Assembly: GCA_964023205.1 (NCBI GenBank)
Contig: OZ026840.1
Coordinates: 34,761,336 to 34,825,335 of the forward strand
DNA length: 64,000 nt
Direction: 5' to 3'
Source of the DNA: Lutraria lutraria
Taxonomy: Eukaryota; Mollusca; Bivalvia; Venerida; Mactridae
In this document: positions 37,129-54,455 of the stretch, piece after piece
How the letters are laid out: each line of letters begins with the position of its first letter
Numbering within the stretch: the stretch's first letter is position 1
Notes under the pieces: model-generated
What the model was told of the DNA's origin: nothing
What the model saw: the letters and a program-made list of their open reading frames with translations, nothing else
Database searches by the model: none
Translations under genes and position numbers: made by a program

Positions 37129-40100
37129 TCATAAAACAATTAGCATAATTATGACAATTAACAGAATCAAAAGAAGAATACCAATTGCACAACACTGTCG
37201 TTTATCTGAAAATAGAAAACATAATCAGTTAATTCATAGGAACTAAAACAAAAACTCCATTCAAACAAGAGGTGTTAGTCAAACACAGATGCCCTCTTAA
37301 TACCAACTGAATAGTAATTTCCTGTAATTGGTCTGACAAGGATTTTTCACAGAGAGTTATGGTGACCTTGGGGATAAATATTTTCTGACATGTTTGTCCT
37401 TTTCTACCTTATCTGACAGCTGTAGGCCAAATCATTCTCTAGTAACTGGTCTGGTTTTTGAGTTGGAGGTCACTGTAACCTTGACCTTTAACCTACCGAC
37501 CTCGAAATCTACATGTGATGACCAACCTCCCTCTAGGTCTGAGGGTCATAGATCAAATTATGATCATGTTTGTATTAGTTCTTTCAAACATTTCAGAAAA
37601 AATGTGATAGAAATATATGCTATACAGTAATAGTGATTATCTTGAATATTAACTTTTAACAAAATTTATTACAAAACTGATTTTGAGAATGGACGGAGGG
37701 TTGGAAATTAAGCATGATGTAACTAAATTTCAAGATTTTGTTAAATATTTCTATCACAATGTTTTTTGGGGACTGATTTGTGGCTGAAATTCTACCCTAT
37801 TCCTCTGTCAGATATATTTTACCCCTAAATTCCAAAGAATATTCCCCTTCAGTAGAATTTTATTTTTCTTAGAAATCATTTTTGGTAAAAAAGACCCTTT
37901 AATTAATCTTTAGGAAAGTTCTATGTCTGTTACCGCTAAGGTTATAACATATTGATAAATTAAATGTTGAAAGGATATGTATACATTGTTACATTATTGT
38001 TCCCATTCTCCCCTTAAAATGCATTTTTCCCTGCGTGAAAACAACACTGCATTATACCTGAAGACATATGTAATACTTTTGCCATCTTTTTCATCACATT
38101 ATCCATCCTAGACTCAGTTTTCTCCATTTCATGCCCAAAATCATCTAACATTCTGCAACAAGAAATATCGACCAATGAAAATTATGTTTACAAACTGAAC
38201 ATTTCTTTAATAATACAGATTGAGCCTCATGATTGGTCAAGATCATGAAATCATACAGTCAACCAATGAAATTCTAAGGTTAAGTATTGCCAGTGTACCT
38301 GAGATATGATAAGTAAGTAAGTGTATGCTTATAAATATGCACAGCAATACACTGTTTCAATAGAATATAACATTCAATGAGTTGACAAATATGTCTTACA
38401 ACTCTTTAAAGGGGCATACCCTACAACTTGGTGCATCTAGAATCAAGGCAAAATGATGATGAATTAGAAGCTTGTAAAGAAAAAAGCCTACGAAGAAAGT
38501 ATCAGCCAAAAATTCATCCAATTAATAATAAAATCACAAAAAATATTAGTTTCCATAAAAGATCAGCAACTCTTTGGACCTTGTTGCACAATTTTTGGGT
38601 GGAAGTGATTTATTATTTATAGCTATGATTTTTGCGGCTGGTACCTAAACTAGTCATTTTATGACCCAAGTTCTTCTTGCAGTTATCCATTATATATTAT
38701 TTTAAAAATATACATCTAACACATTTTTACACTTTCACAGACTGTTTGTCAGTTGTAGGGTATGCCCCTTTAATTAATGCTAATTAATGCATTTTAATCA
38801 ATGTTCAGTTTCAATGGGTTTTTCACTGACATTTCAGTTATAAATGTCAGCCAGTTCACATCACCAGTTTTCTTGGACTGTATTTTAGCCAGCACTAACT
38901 TACCCTTTGTACAAGCAGCTGGCAATGTATGAAGGATGTTTGTTTATTTGAATTTTACGCCCCTTTTCAACAGCCTGAGTCATATGAGGCGGACAGTTCA
39001 CCTAATCATAGTTCCTGGGAAGAACCAATACTAGCCTCCCATCCTCTGTAAGCAACTGCCTACTTACTCACATAAAGAGACATGGTCGGTAGCGGGGCTC
39101 GAACCCATGACCCTCTATCAGTAAGAGGTTACAGTGATTTGAAGTCAGCTACCTTAACCACACGACCACGAAGGCGGGTGGTGATATGGTGGAAAATCAA
39201 CATTTTCATTAAAGGGTATGACCTATCGTGACACTGATTCGAACCCAGATCGCTGGGTTACTACAAGTACTAAACACAGTCTTATTTTGTATTAAGAGCA
39301 TAAGTTACAGAGCATTCTATCATAATGAATAGTATGACATGTATCAACACATGTAATTGCCATCGATGCCTCACAGTAAAATCTATCAGACAATTAGAAT
39401 CCTGTTTTAACAGTCAAAACACACATTTATAATTTTATTTAGCTTTAACATACAAAATGAATATCATACTTTATAATACTTGAATGCAGTCACACCTGTG
39501 TTAGTGGCCACCTCCGAATAAAGACCAAACTTAGAAAAAGACCATTCTTTGAAAAACATCATTGATTATTTAGAACAATATGACTTCTAAATAAAGGCCG
39601 CATTTTGTCTTTCCCAAGGGTGGCATTTGTTCACAGGTTTGACTCACAAACATTCTGACATACCTATTCTGTTCTTCTAATTCATTTCCAATTTGATGAC
39701 TCATATTTTTCAGAGCTCCAACGCTCGATCCAATCATGTCTAATTGTTCATCCTGGTCCTTGATAATCAACTAAAAATATACAAGATGTAATGACTATGA
39801 AAGTTAATGTATTACATCCCTATAGTCCAAAATTATTATCTCAAAATGGAGCAGTCAAAATCTGATTTTGTAATATTTATAATTTCTTTAGATTTCTACG
39901 ATAGAAAATGATTTAATGTGAGAATTTTCAAAATTTATATCAATTCTATGATTTATCATCCCTTTATATTTGCATTGAAGTCTATAAGAGGCCAATTTTT
40001 CAAAGATAAAAATAAAGACAATCTGTTTTATTGAAAACTAACAGATAAAAGATGAATAAACACTGTATCGAACTAAGTAAAGACGATCTGTTTTATTGAA

Positions 40101-43100
40101 AACTAACAGATAAAAGATGAATAAACACTGTATCAAACTAACTTAATGAAGAAAAATATAAATCATTGTGCTATATATTCAGAAATTAATATTGTTTTTA
40201 TTTTTCGACAAGGGCAACAACTCTTACAAAATTTTCAAAGCAACGTAAAATAAATTAAAGTATCAAAGAAATAAAGATAATTGGCAATGTTATTTTTATG
40301 ATATGAATAGCTTTTAATAACATTGAGCAGATGTGTCAAATAGTACAGAATTATGGATAATACCTAACGTTGAATTGTCATTATCTTTAAATCTTGCTCA
40401 AAAAGGTGTACCAGTGTTCACACTAATTTTTTTAAAGCACTAGCCAGAACTATTAGTGAACTATTGAAAATAGACAATTTACCACAAGCCCGAATACACA
40501 ATTTTGAGAAAGTTCAGTAGCCTGAACAGAAATTTACTAGCCCGGGCTGTGGGCTAGTGGGTTAGCGTGAAGCCTGGTGTACAACAAACTACGTTTAAGA
40601 GGGTGCCTGTTCACATTTACAAATATATGAATCTTTTAACATAAATTTTACCCTATAGCAGAACAAAATATAGAAATATACCTGTTGGTGTTGAGAGGTA
40701 TCATCAATAAAGCTTTGGTGTGATCTTTCCATCTCTGCATCTAATCTCGAGTATTTATCGTAAGATTTCGAAGGACTACTATTTGAGTTCAGCAAGGACT
40801 GAAAAACATTAAAACATATACTTAAGGTTTCATTTTATTATTTGTACAACTACTAAAAGCATTGCATTCATTAAACATCTGACAATGCTTTTTTTTAAAG
40901 TTTTGCAAGTATGTGAATCAACATATACATGTGGTATATAGCAGCCATATTCATAAGGCCTAAAAAAATGTTATGTCACGTTTCTGGTTAACTGACCTAC
41001 ACTAATTTTCGCCCGCTATCCTAGCCTAGTAGGCTATTTTTATGTCTGAGGAATGCTACATCCACTAGCTCACATTTTTTACCTTTACAACATGCTTTCA
41101 AGAGCAAAAAACAAATCCCTGACCTACCTGTCCTATTTCTTATGAGCATGTAACCAGAAACAAACATTTTTTGAAGTTGAATCATACAGTACAAACATTT
41201 CTAATATTGCTAAGACATGATCATGTTTTGATAGATATTTGTGGCAAGTTCAAGGGTGTCAGTACAGCCAAATTAAAAATCCTCAAAATCCTATGTGGCC
41301 GACCATTTTTGCCAAACAAGACACCTTCAACCACATCGTTTCCATATTTAACTCAGATTATATTAACGAAAATTCTTCAGAGCAGATTAAATTGACAATA
41401 ACTTTACCATTTCTTGAGATATTTTCATCAAATAACTTTTATTTTGCTCAGAAATCAAAGCTCTTTCAGGACAGATAATCCTGAATATTGTCACCCCTGC
41501 AAGTTATTAGAAGTTTTCATTTTATAAGGGAAACCTCAGAAACAGACACAATTTCAAAACCAATGCTTTTGATAGAATTTCGTCCAATACAGACCAGATT
41601 CAGTCAAACCTGTGTTAGTGGCCACCTCTGAATAAAAGCCATCTGCCAATAAAGGCCACTTTGTCTTTACCAAGGATGACCTTTGTTAACAGGTTTCACT
41701 GTAATTTTTTTATTATTTTACAATAGCAATTTTCACCTGGTTACAATACTAGATGAAATATTATATAGATATGTATAAGAAGAGAAATAAGTTGTCTTTA
41801 TCAAAGACTTTGAATAAAATCACTGTAACCATAGCCAGAATGTGTAAAATATACTAACCTGTCGTACATTATTGTCATCAGATGGTCGTGACTGTGGACT
41901 TGTCATCTGAGATTTCATTTCCTAAAAGACATAATTATGGTCAACAGGTGAAGTCGGTACACATGTACATGTATTATACTGACAGCCTAAGAAACGCAGT
42001 AAACTTGCCCAGAGTTTATTTAATATAAGAATACTATTTTAGTGATCAACAAAATATGAATCTTGAATGCTTGAAATCAGTCTCAGTCGAACCTTGAACA
42101 ATATTTAAACTGATCTAATTTGAATTAGAATTCTTACTTTAACAGCTGATTTTGTCCTCTCAATAAATTCCCTTCTCTCTTTCAGCTCTGGTATTTCTAT
42201 CCTGAACTTTCTAGGATTTTTCTCCACAATACTTGCTGCAGAGTTAAGGACTGACTAGTGAAAGTTTAGTGACATATTATGCTTACTTTACTAAATAATA
42301 AAATGAAAAAAGTAAATATTCCACATCATCAGTTCACTTAAATACTCTTGACTGTGATTTAATAGTTAAAGATCAGGGATTTTTTTGGGCTAATATTTTA
42401 GCCAACATTCAGTCATATACTCAATGGAAATTACATATTTTACAAATTACAAAAATTCCCAATTGAAACTTCTGAAAACAAAAAACTAAAGATGATTGAA
42501 AGTTCCCATTATTACAGCCTATTATCTTGTGGTAAATTGTTTTGATAGTGATTGATCCCACAGGGTCTGGAAAAATGGCAGCACCCACGAGTTTGATGGT
42601 AAGTTGCATTTTTCGTCGAAATTTTAATTTTTCGATTTTCTCATGTAGCCCATGTTCCAGCCAACAACTTACTGAATCCATCAGTAACATTGTAACTGTT
42701 GTAGTTTGTCTATAGACCCTGCAGAGAAATTTGAAATAATAATAATGAAAAAGTCTGTCCACTTCAAATTTCTCTGCATAGTTTTTCTAAATTTTTGGTT
42801 TTATTGTTGGCAATGAAATTACAGCAAAAAAGGATATCTATGGTTTCTTCTAGATCTTCTAAGTCCCATTCTATACTCCTTAAGCTATTCCTCAATTCAT
42901 TTGTAGTCCAATTATATTCCTCCACAGACACAAGACTCTGAGCATCAGCAAGCTCGCACCATCTTGTGTAAAGATTCTTTGATGTCTGAAGTGCCTTCTG
43001 TACTTCTCTATAAAAAATAAAAGTTGTGTTAAACGAAAATGTGTAAGTCGAATACATAATGTAGATGTCTGATTAACATACATGATTGGTATGTTAATTG

Positions 43101-44680
43101 TTATGTACACAGGGTTCTCAATAACAACAGGCTGCAGGCCAATTTAGCCACTTATAAATATGTTTGGGCCGGTTAGTTATAAAATGTTGCTAGAAAATGC
43201 CCTGATCCCCCTAGCAGGCCTGTTAGTCCAGCTTTTAGGTCTGTTGGCCAAAAACTTATTGAGAACCCTGTGTACATAAATGATGATCGACTGTATTCGA
43301 CATAGCCCAACCAGCCGCCAATCAGGGTTATCATGCAGTAGTCAGTTCAGTGAGGAATTGTTGATTGAAAGACAGCAGGTTTGTGACAGGAGCAAAACAA
43401 ATGCTTCTCAGTGGCAAGTTTACAGATTTATGTTAGACATATGCAATGACATTACAAATTTTCATTATCATATTTGATATGTATGCAATATGGGGGAAGT
43501 AGGCAGTTAACATAATCAAGAGGACAGCTTATTAAATCTTTAAAGGATGTAACCATGTTAAGTGGACAGTCAGCAGGCTCCATCTTAAATAAATAAATGT
43601 CACACACAAGGTCGTAGCTACATAATCTAGCCTCCAGTAAATAAGAATAAGGTCAAATGACGAAGTAGGCCAGGCCCTAATGCCTTTAAATGTAGAGAGA
43701 GAGAGCCCTGCGCATTGATACAAAGACCTTTACTATGAAATTTATACATGTAGGTATTTGTTTAGAATGAAATCATGTTTGGACTATTTTATCTAGTTCT
43801 AGTAAAATTTGTTGAACAAATCTTGTTTAAAGAAATTATTGTGTACTAAAACAGCAGACTTCATGAAAGGCGTCGGCCCGACAAGAAGTCTTGAAACAGC
43901 TGGTGATATCGTATTATAATCATGATCCATGATAACATTCAATTTCAATACTTCAGCTTCAAAGTTCAATCATCTGACAGAAACATTCCTGCATGACTTC
44001 CAGCCAGCATATATATCAGCGGTTTCCTCTTTGGCATCCTTCAAGAGGCTGTCTTCCCAACCCTTCTAGTGCCCATCTGTTGCACTTCACATGACGAGTA
44101 GTCCAACTAATTAGACTGTTTGTGACGACGAGATACTTTTTCGATTTGGTCCCGTCCCGCACAGGCTGAGAGGATGTTCACGAAATCAGCCAACCGAAAA
44201 GCCAAATTAGTAGGGCTTATGACGAGGACGTACTGCTGGCAGGACCTTGTGTACTGGTAGCGCCATGCAAGTCGGACTCATCATTCTGATGAGGTGTAAT
44301 GGCATCCTTCTTCATGTTTTACTTTTATCTATATCTATCTTTAATTTTTACCCAACTATGTATTCTTGTCCGAGACTTTCTTTTTCCTTACTGTACCATA
44401 AATTCTCACTCTATTATACATCATCCCTACTTGTGCATCGTAAAGTTATTGTCAAAGTTGACAGTTTAATGTAACATATACTGTAGATCATAGATGATAG
44501 ATGTAGATAGACTGAAAATGAAACTCAGAATTTTATTTGACAGGACAACTTGACACAATGATAGAACTCAAACACACGATTTTAACGGTATATATTCCGT
44601 CTATCGAATTAGGGAATAGTATATTACATGAATATTTTTACTTACTCTTTAACAACGAAGAACGGGTCTTCTAGAGCCAT
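37129..44680 (-). CDS. STX6: Syntaxin-6 (Qc-SNARE of TGN/endosomes)
   Basis: Syntaxin-6 is a tail-anchored Qc-SNARE for fusion between endosomes and the trans-Golgi network. Coding exons in order: 44680-44646, 43007-42838, 42235-42138, 41921-41859, 40798-40682, 39770-39664, 38152-38058 and 37205-37129. They give about 253 residues; human STX6 has 255. The start reads [18 protein letters not shown]. The N-terminal helical domain includes [20 protein letters not shown]. The SNARE motif spans about residues 162-224 ([19 protein letters not shown], then [19 protein letters not shown]). A C-terminal anchor of about 20 hydrophobic residues follows CCAIG and ends at TGA. The junction between exons 2 and 3 is a U12-type intron, so one residue there is uncertain (Ala-Ser or Gly). 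STX10 is a vertebrate duplicate, so a mollusc copy is best called syntaxin-6. It is divergently arranged with SET. Confidence 0.95.
37762..38052. repeat. Repeat family N (about 290 bp), two copies
   Basis: Shares TTCAGTAGAATTTTATTTTT, AATCATTTTTGGTAAAAAAG and GTTATAACATATTGATAA with 29135-29445 in an EEFSEC intron, same orientation. Confidence 0.8.
38407..38772. mobile_element. 366-bp inverted-repeat element (21-bp perfect TIRs)
   Basis: TAAAGGGGCATACCCTACAA at 38407-38426, extended by one C, is perfectly inverted at 38752-38772. It lies in the STX6 intron between exons 39770-39664 and 38152-38058. The ends sit in TTTAAAGG/CCTTTAAT, so a TA or TTAA target duplication is possible but ambiguous. 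Confidence 0.85.
38935..39180 (-). mobile_element. tRNA-Ser-headed SINE copy (reverse orientation)
   Basis: Reverse complement of the family at 24107-24352, including CATGGTCGGTAGCGGGGCTC and GGAAGAACCAATACTAG. It lies in a STX6 intron. Confidence 0.88.
39487..39645. mobile_element. MITE family A copy
   Basis: Copy just downstream (in STX6 sense) of exon 39770-39664; its right end is about 20 bp from the splice donor. Confidence 0.82.
40015..40142. repeat. 65-bp tandem duplication in STX6 intron
   Basis: The block AAAGACAATCTGTTTTATTG through CACTGTATC is repeated once, 65 bp later, with very few changes, so it is a recent local duplication. Confidence 0.9.
42236..42837 (-). other. STX6: U12-type (AT-AG or AT-AA) intron in STX6
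   Basis: The intron after the codon for Ile in EETI starts ATATCCTTTTTT on the minus strand (42837 downward), matching the U12 donor consensus. No GT donor at this place gives the conserved protein. A TCCTTAAC branch site lies at 42250-42243, eight nt from an AG end at 42236. With AG the join reads ETI-A-SIVEKN. If the intron instead ends AA at 42233, it reads ETI-G-IVEKN, with no extra residue and a branch distance nearer the U12 norm. The U12 class is confident; the exact 3' end is not. Confidence 0.85.
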
Positions 44681-45059
44681 TTTGTACAAGTAAATAAACA
44701 ACTAAATCACACACGATCTAACAAGATGAAGTAAACATCCATATTCTCCCAACTCGACGGTGTCATACGAATTACACGTGTGTAAAATCTACACTATCGA
44801 TCGTAAGTACTCGGTAGTTTCCGTACAAACGACGGAAAAGGGCGAGCGTGTTCCGAGTGTACATCGGTCTACTTTTGGGACCAATCGTAACTACTCGGGC
44901 ATTTCCGTAACTGAGAAAAATGCGCACTTTCTGTAGACAAACGCCGAGGAGTTCCGATTGTTTTGTTGACTTAAGGAATGTTTGAGTGCAAATTCAATCT
45001 TCAAAACCACTGAAGATATTCACTTGATATTTAATATATGTTTGGGATTAAAGTTTATG

Positions 45060-46120
45060 GTCCTTGAATTATCCTGGCTTCTTATGTTTTCGACGGTGCA
45101 AGCATATTTCGCCCGGTAAATAAACGGACGTTTATTGCATGCACAATTTGACATGGAAGTAATTACTAACATTTAGATTTCTACATAAAATACCGATTTC
45201 TAAGCAAAACAATAGAGTATTGACCTTTTTAGAGCCGTTTCATGAAGGCAGCCATTTTTGTTTTCCCACTCAGTGACGTTACATGTTTTCGACGGTTTTC
45301 ATTGGTCGATATAAATAGCGATACGGGGTGGTTAAAAAGTCAATAAACACATTTTTTCTCAAAAGCGAAGTTCAGTCAGTGAGTTCAACGAATATTGGAA
45401 ATTAAAACGCTGTTTTCACTAAAATACCTAACTGTCAACTTTTGACAGCAAATATGATGCACTTTCGGCAACTTTTCGGTATTTCTTTCCATAAAAAACT
45501 CAACAAACTATTCTTAAACATTGGTTTACTGTTCATTGTCACCCTTTCTACTGATAAATCTTGCTTTATCACTGTTTTACAAGTATGCTTTACTCAGGTC
45601 ATCAGCAAAATATGACCTGTCCTTACTATTTACCTGGGACTTGATCTGAATTATTACTGGATACTTAGAGAATTAGCGTAGTGAGGAAACACAATTTTGT
45701 GGTCTGACACCGTAAGAAAGTATTAGTGGGAGAAAAACTTTTGAGAACACCCTGTTCAAAAATTTGTCCAGACCACGTGACTACCGGAAAAGGTTATGTC
45801 TACTGCAGACGTGCACAAGTTTGTTTGAAGATTATTTGATGAAAAAAGTTTTTTCTTGGGTATTTTGTCGACACAAATTTTGGGAATAGCAATTCACCAT
45901 GAAATATCAGTAAGTGACTTTGATATTGCTAGTTTACCAGTCGTAATTCCATTTTTTAACCGCCTGATATTTTTGTGACAACTAGCATCATTTGTTTACA
46001 TTCAGAGGGGGCGGGGCTTAAATAAATCTCGCGTGATAATGACGCAATCTTGAGAAAATGAAAACCGTCGAAAACATAAGAACGTCGAAATCATAAGACG
46101 GCACGATATCAAAGACCTTT
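45060..46120. mobile_element. Probable DNA-transposon remnant with inverted ATGTTTTCGACGG repeats
   Basis: ATGTTTTCGACGGTTTTCAT at 45283-45302 is perfectly inverted at 46058-46077. An additional direct copy of CTTATGTTTTCGACGG occurs at about 45082-45097. Weaker similarity extends outward on both sides (GGTCCTTGAATTAT against the inverse of 46090-46122). No transposase frame is seen. It occupies the STX6-SET interval. Confidence 0.6.
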
Positions 46121-46842
46121 AACTCTGACATGGATTTTGACTGATTTATGGCCCTTTAAAATTGTGAACTTACAAAATTCCTGGTTAAAGTTGTGCATGC
46201 AACGTACGTCCATCCTCAAAATATTTAATACATCTTAATTGAAACAATGCTTTTGCATTCTGAAAATCATGGCCTTAAAATTAATTAATTCATTGACTAA
46301 GGATGGTCGAGCGTACATGTATGTCTAAACAGCTGAGCTTTTGTTTCAACTTTTGATGGTGTTTTTTTTCAATGTTTCATGGAATGTGTCAAAGTATATA
46401 ATGGTGTCAGACCCTATAAATAAACACTAAACAGTGAAGGAGAATGACTGACATTATAATACGTAATTATGTTATTTATACAGTAGGATCGAGGTGGTTT
46501 TCAACGCTGAAAAAGAGCTCTATGTACAAGGGCTGATAATTTTTTAATGAGGGTTAAGTTTTCACGCGTAATAGGGTTAATATTTAACGACATGGGTCAA
46601 ATTTTAATGCTGAAAATTGATCAATAATCCGTTGAAAAATTATCCATGGGGTCATTTTTTCCACGGGGTCAAGATTTTATGCTACACCGGCGTTTATATA
46701 GAATCTAGTCCCCACCGTAATCTCTGATATTATGTATTATAATATCCATCAGTTGTTTATTATTTTAGGGGCACTATACTAATAATAGTACTTTTTCCTA
46801 TTGATGTTAATTAAGATTCTACAAAAATATTACATATTACAC

Positions 46843-46878
46843 CAGGGATGCTATATTACATGTAATATAGCATCCCTG
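46843..46878. repeat. 36-bp perfect palindrome
   Basis: CAGGGATGCTATATTACA is followed directly by its exact reverse complement. It is probably a minimal fold-back relic or hairpin and stands alone in AT-rich sequence. Confidence 0.95.
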
Positions 46879-46963
46879 ATTACATATAGCAAATTATAAA
46901 TTTATATCGTAAACAGAATTCACATATGTGTAAGTATATTTTGTAGCAATATATAAATTCCAA

Positions 46964-47011
46964 GGACTTTATATATACATACATGTACAGTATGTATGTA
47001 AGTCTTTGATA
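46964..47011. repeat. Short fold-back related to the 36124-36630 element
   Basis: CAAGGACTTTATATATACAT...GTATGTAAGTCTTTG is an imperfect inverted repeat whose ends resemble the CAAGGACTT termini of the 507-bp element. It could be an extreme internal-deletion derivative. Confidence 0.5.
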
Positions 47012-47262
47012 AATTCATAATATCAGGTAGTTTTATTAAAACTAGTGTATATTCGACAATCAAAGTTGTTAAGTATTTTCGATTATTCAATATTATATTA
47101 TTATAATTGTTCAATAGCTTTATTCATGAAGTAGGTAGGGGTCTTCATTAGAGTTCGTGATCGGGTGTACAAACAAGAAAACAGCCCGCGTTGAAATGGT
47201 ATTTATTGGTCTGTTACCTGCAAATTAGTCTCACTATACCTCAGTTTGCGGCATTTCAAAGT

Positions 47263-47296
47263 TGCGCATGCGCATTGCATTCTCTTTCGCGAAAAG

Positions 47297-47299
<3 letters not shown>
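47263..47299 (+). promoter_or_regulatory. SET: SET core promoter motifs: NRF-1-like palindrome and TTTCGCGAAA box
   Basis: TGCGCATGCGCA at 47263-47274 is a perfect palindromic NRF-1-type site. TTTCGCGAAA at 47285-47294 is a palindromic E2F-like box. The start codon follows two bases later in the context AAAAGATGGC, which resembles YY1/TISU-type initiators with very short leaders. The motifs are seen; their use is inferred. Confidence 0.5.
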
Positions 47300-52934
<5,635 letters not shown>

Positions 52935-53771
52935 ACTACAGACATCTCATCAATTCAGGAACTATTTGATTTTATGTACATTGAACATTTTGTTATAACA
53001 TGGGATATATACATGTTGTGTGGCCTCCCCGGGAAATTACACGCTAGTTGTTTTATATGTGCTCTGTGAAACAATGTGCTGTCAGGTTCATGATCACCAG
53101 ATGAATCCAAGTCTCAGTTAAGCATTAATAGGTTAATGGACTCGCAACTTTAAACAAACAACATATCAGCAGTGGTACTTCACATACTGACCAGATCAAC
53201 TTAAAACTCCTCAATGAAATTTTGGGTTCCAGCATTCAATCTGTTCCTGAATATTCATTGCCATTTTTATCATCTTCGTCCATTCTTTCATTCATTTATT
53301 CATTTCAGGCATCAATCATTTCATACAGGTTCATCATTTCATGCGACTCATTCATCTCACATGATTTCGTAGAAATCATTTTTATCATTGTCATTAGCAT
53401 CCATTTACATTTCTCCGACATTGTCTCACATTTTCATGAACTTGTGGAAATTACATTTTTGTATCAATTATGAATCTAATTTTCTTCTACCTGATACATT
53501 GTCACCGAATTGAGTTAATCATGTTAGCATAGATGTCCAGCCTCTTCAAGTCTTTTATAAGTGAAAAGTTTACCTCAACTAGATATGATGCGACCAATAT
53601 GTCTTACAAAACTATCTAAATGTACGGTCTAAATCAAGTCAGATTTTAGAAGTAATCTGACATGTATGATATATCTCCTTAAGTAGCACATTTATTGTTG
53701 TCGGATTATTGACGGATATTTTTCTGATTGTTGTTATCTAGATATGTTGTGCAGGGAAATTGATACAATTG

Positions 53772-53777
53772 AATAAA
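53772..53777 (+). terminator. SET: Candidate SET poly(A) signal
   Basis: AATAAA about 840 nt after the stop, followed by T/G-rich sequence (tttttgtggtt). Confidence 0.5.
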
Positions 53778-53865
53778 AAAATTTGGTAGCCAAACCAATT
53801 TTTTGTGGTTATTAATGAATCCATTTTCCATGTTGAGTGCAATCAATGACAAGTATGATAAGTTT

Positions 53866-54165
53866 CAGGGATTTTTCTGGGATGATTTTATAGCCGAAAT
53901 TTGGTCATATTCCCAATGGAAAATATTATCTTTTCACAATTCAGACAAAAATTCCCAATCCAAAAAAACATTTTTTTTTTATATAAGTTTATTAACATCA
54001 CTATTGGTAGTAAATACCTCATTCTACTACTGTTCTGTGGGAGAATAAGAATAAGTTAAACATTGTAAAATTGTAGTTAAAAGATTTTTCCCAATTATGA
54101 TTAAAACACTGAAAATACCCAAGGGTATGAGTCATATTCCCAAATACGGAAAAAAAAACTGAGTA
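53866..54165. mobile_element. Repeat family M, second copy
   Basis: Opposite orientation to 48384-48716, with GATTTTATAGCCGAAATTTG, TCACTATTGGTAGTAAATAC and GGGAGAATAAG. Confidence 0.78.
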
Positions 54166-54449
54166 TTGTGAATATGCTTTGTTCTGCAAAGAAATGTCTG
54201 CTTTAGAAATCAAAGTACTCATGGTAACTGAACTTATTTAGACTTGCACTACAACATAGAACTAGTTTTATGACTACATGGCAGACGCAGAAAATTGTAG
54301 TACATGTACTTTGATCCACATAAAAATTCATGCATGTGAAGGTTATGGGAAGATGAACTATTGGTCAGTTTCCAACAATTAACCACACCTTGTTACATAC
54401 TTAAAACAATGAAACACAAAAAAAGTCAAAGAATATGAAGCTTAATAAA

Positions 54450-54455
54450 TTTATT
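54450..54455 (-). terminator. Candidate poly(A) signal of the membrane-protein gene
   Basis: Minus-strand AATAAA about 2.5 kb after the TGA at 56996. Confidence 0.35.

Larger units (their letters stand above)
44681..47262. other. Intergenic divergent interval STX6-SET
   Basis: This 2.6-kb head-to-head interval lies between STX6 (minus) and SET (plus). The STX6 end has GC-richer sequence with several CG dinucleotides (about 44740-44960). The middle holds an inverted-repeat element (about 45060-46120) and an isolated 36-bp palindrome (46843-46878). No open frame resembling a gene was found. Confidence 0.6.

Noticed and set aside
42236..42838. Ordinary GT donor for STX6 exon 2 at the 'gctgtaattt' site
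   Set aside because: It would add unrelated residues inside a conserved helix, and it ignores the exact ATATCCTTT and TCCTTAAC signals.
44681..47262. A further gene between STX6 and SET
   Set aside because: Both strands were scanned; no open frame with family similarity, and much of the interval is inverted-repeat element.
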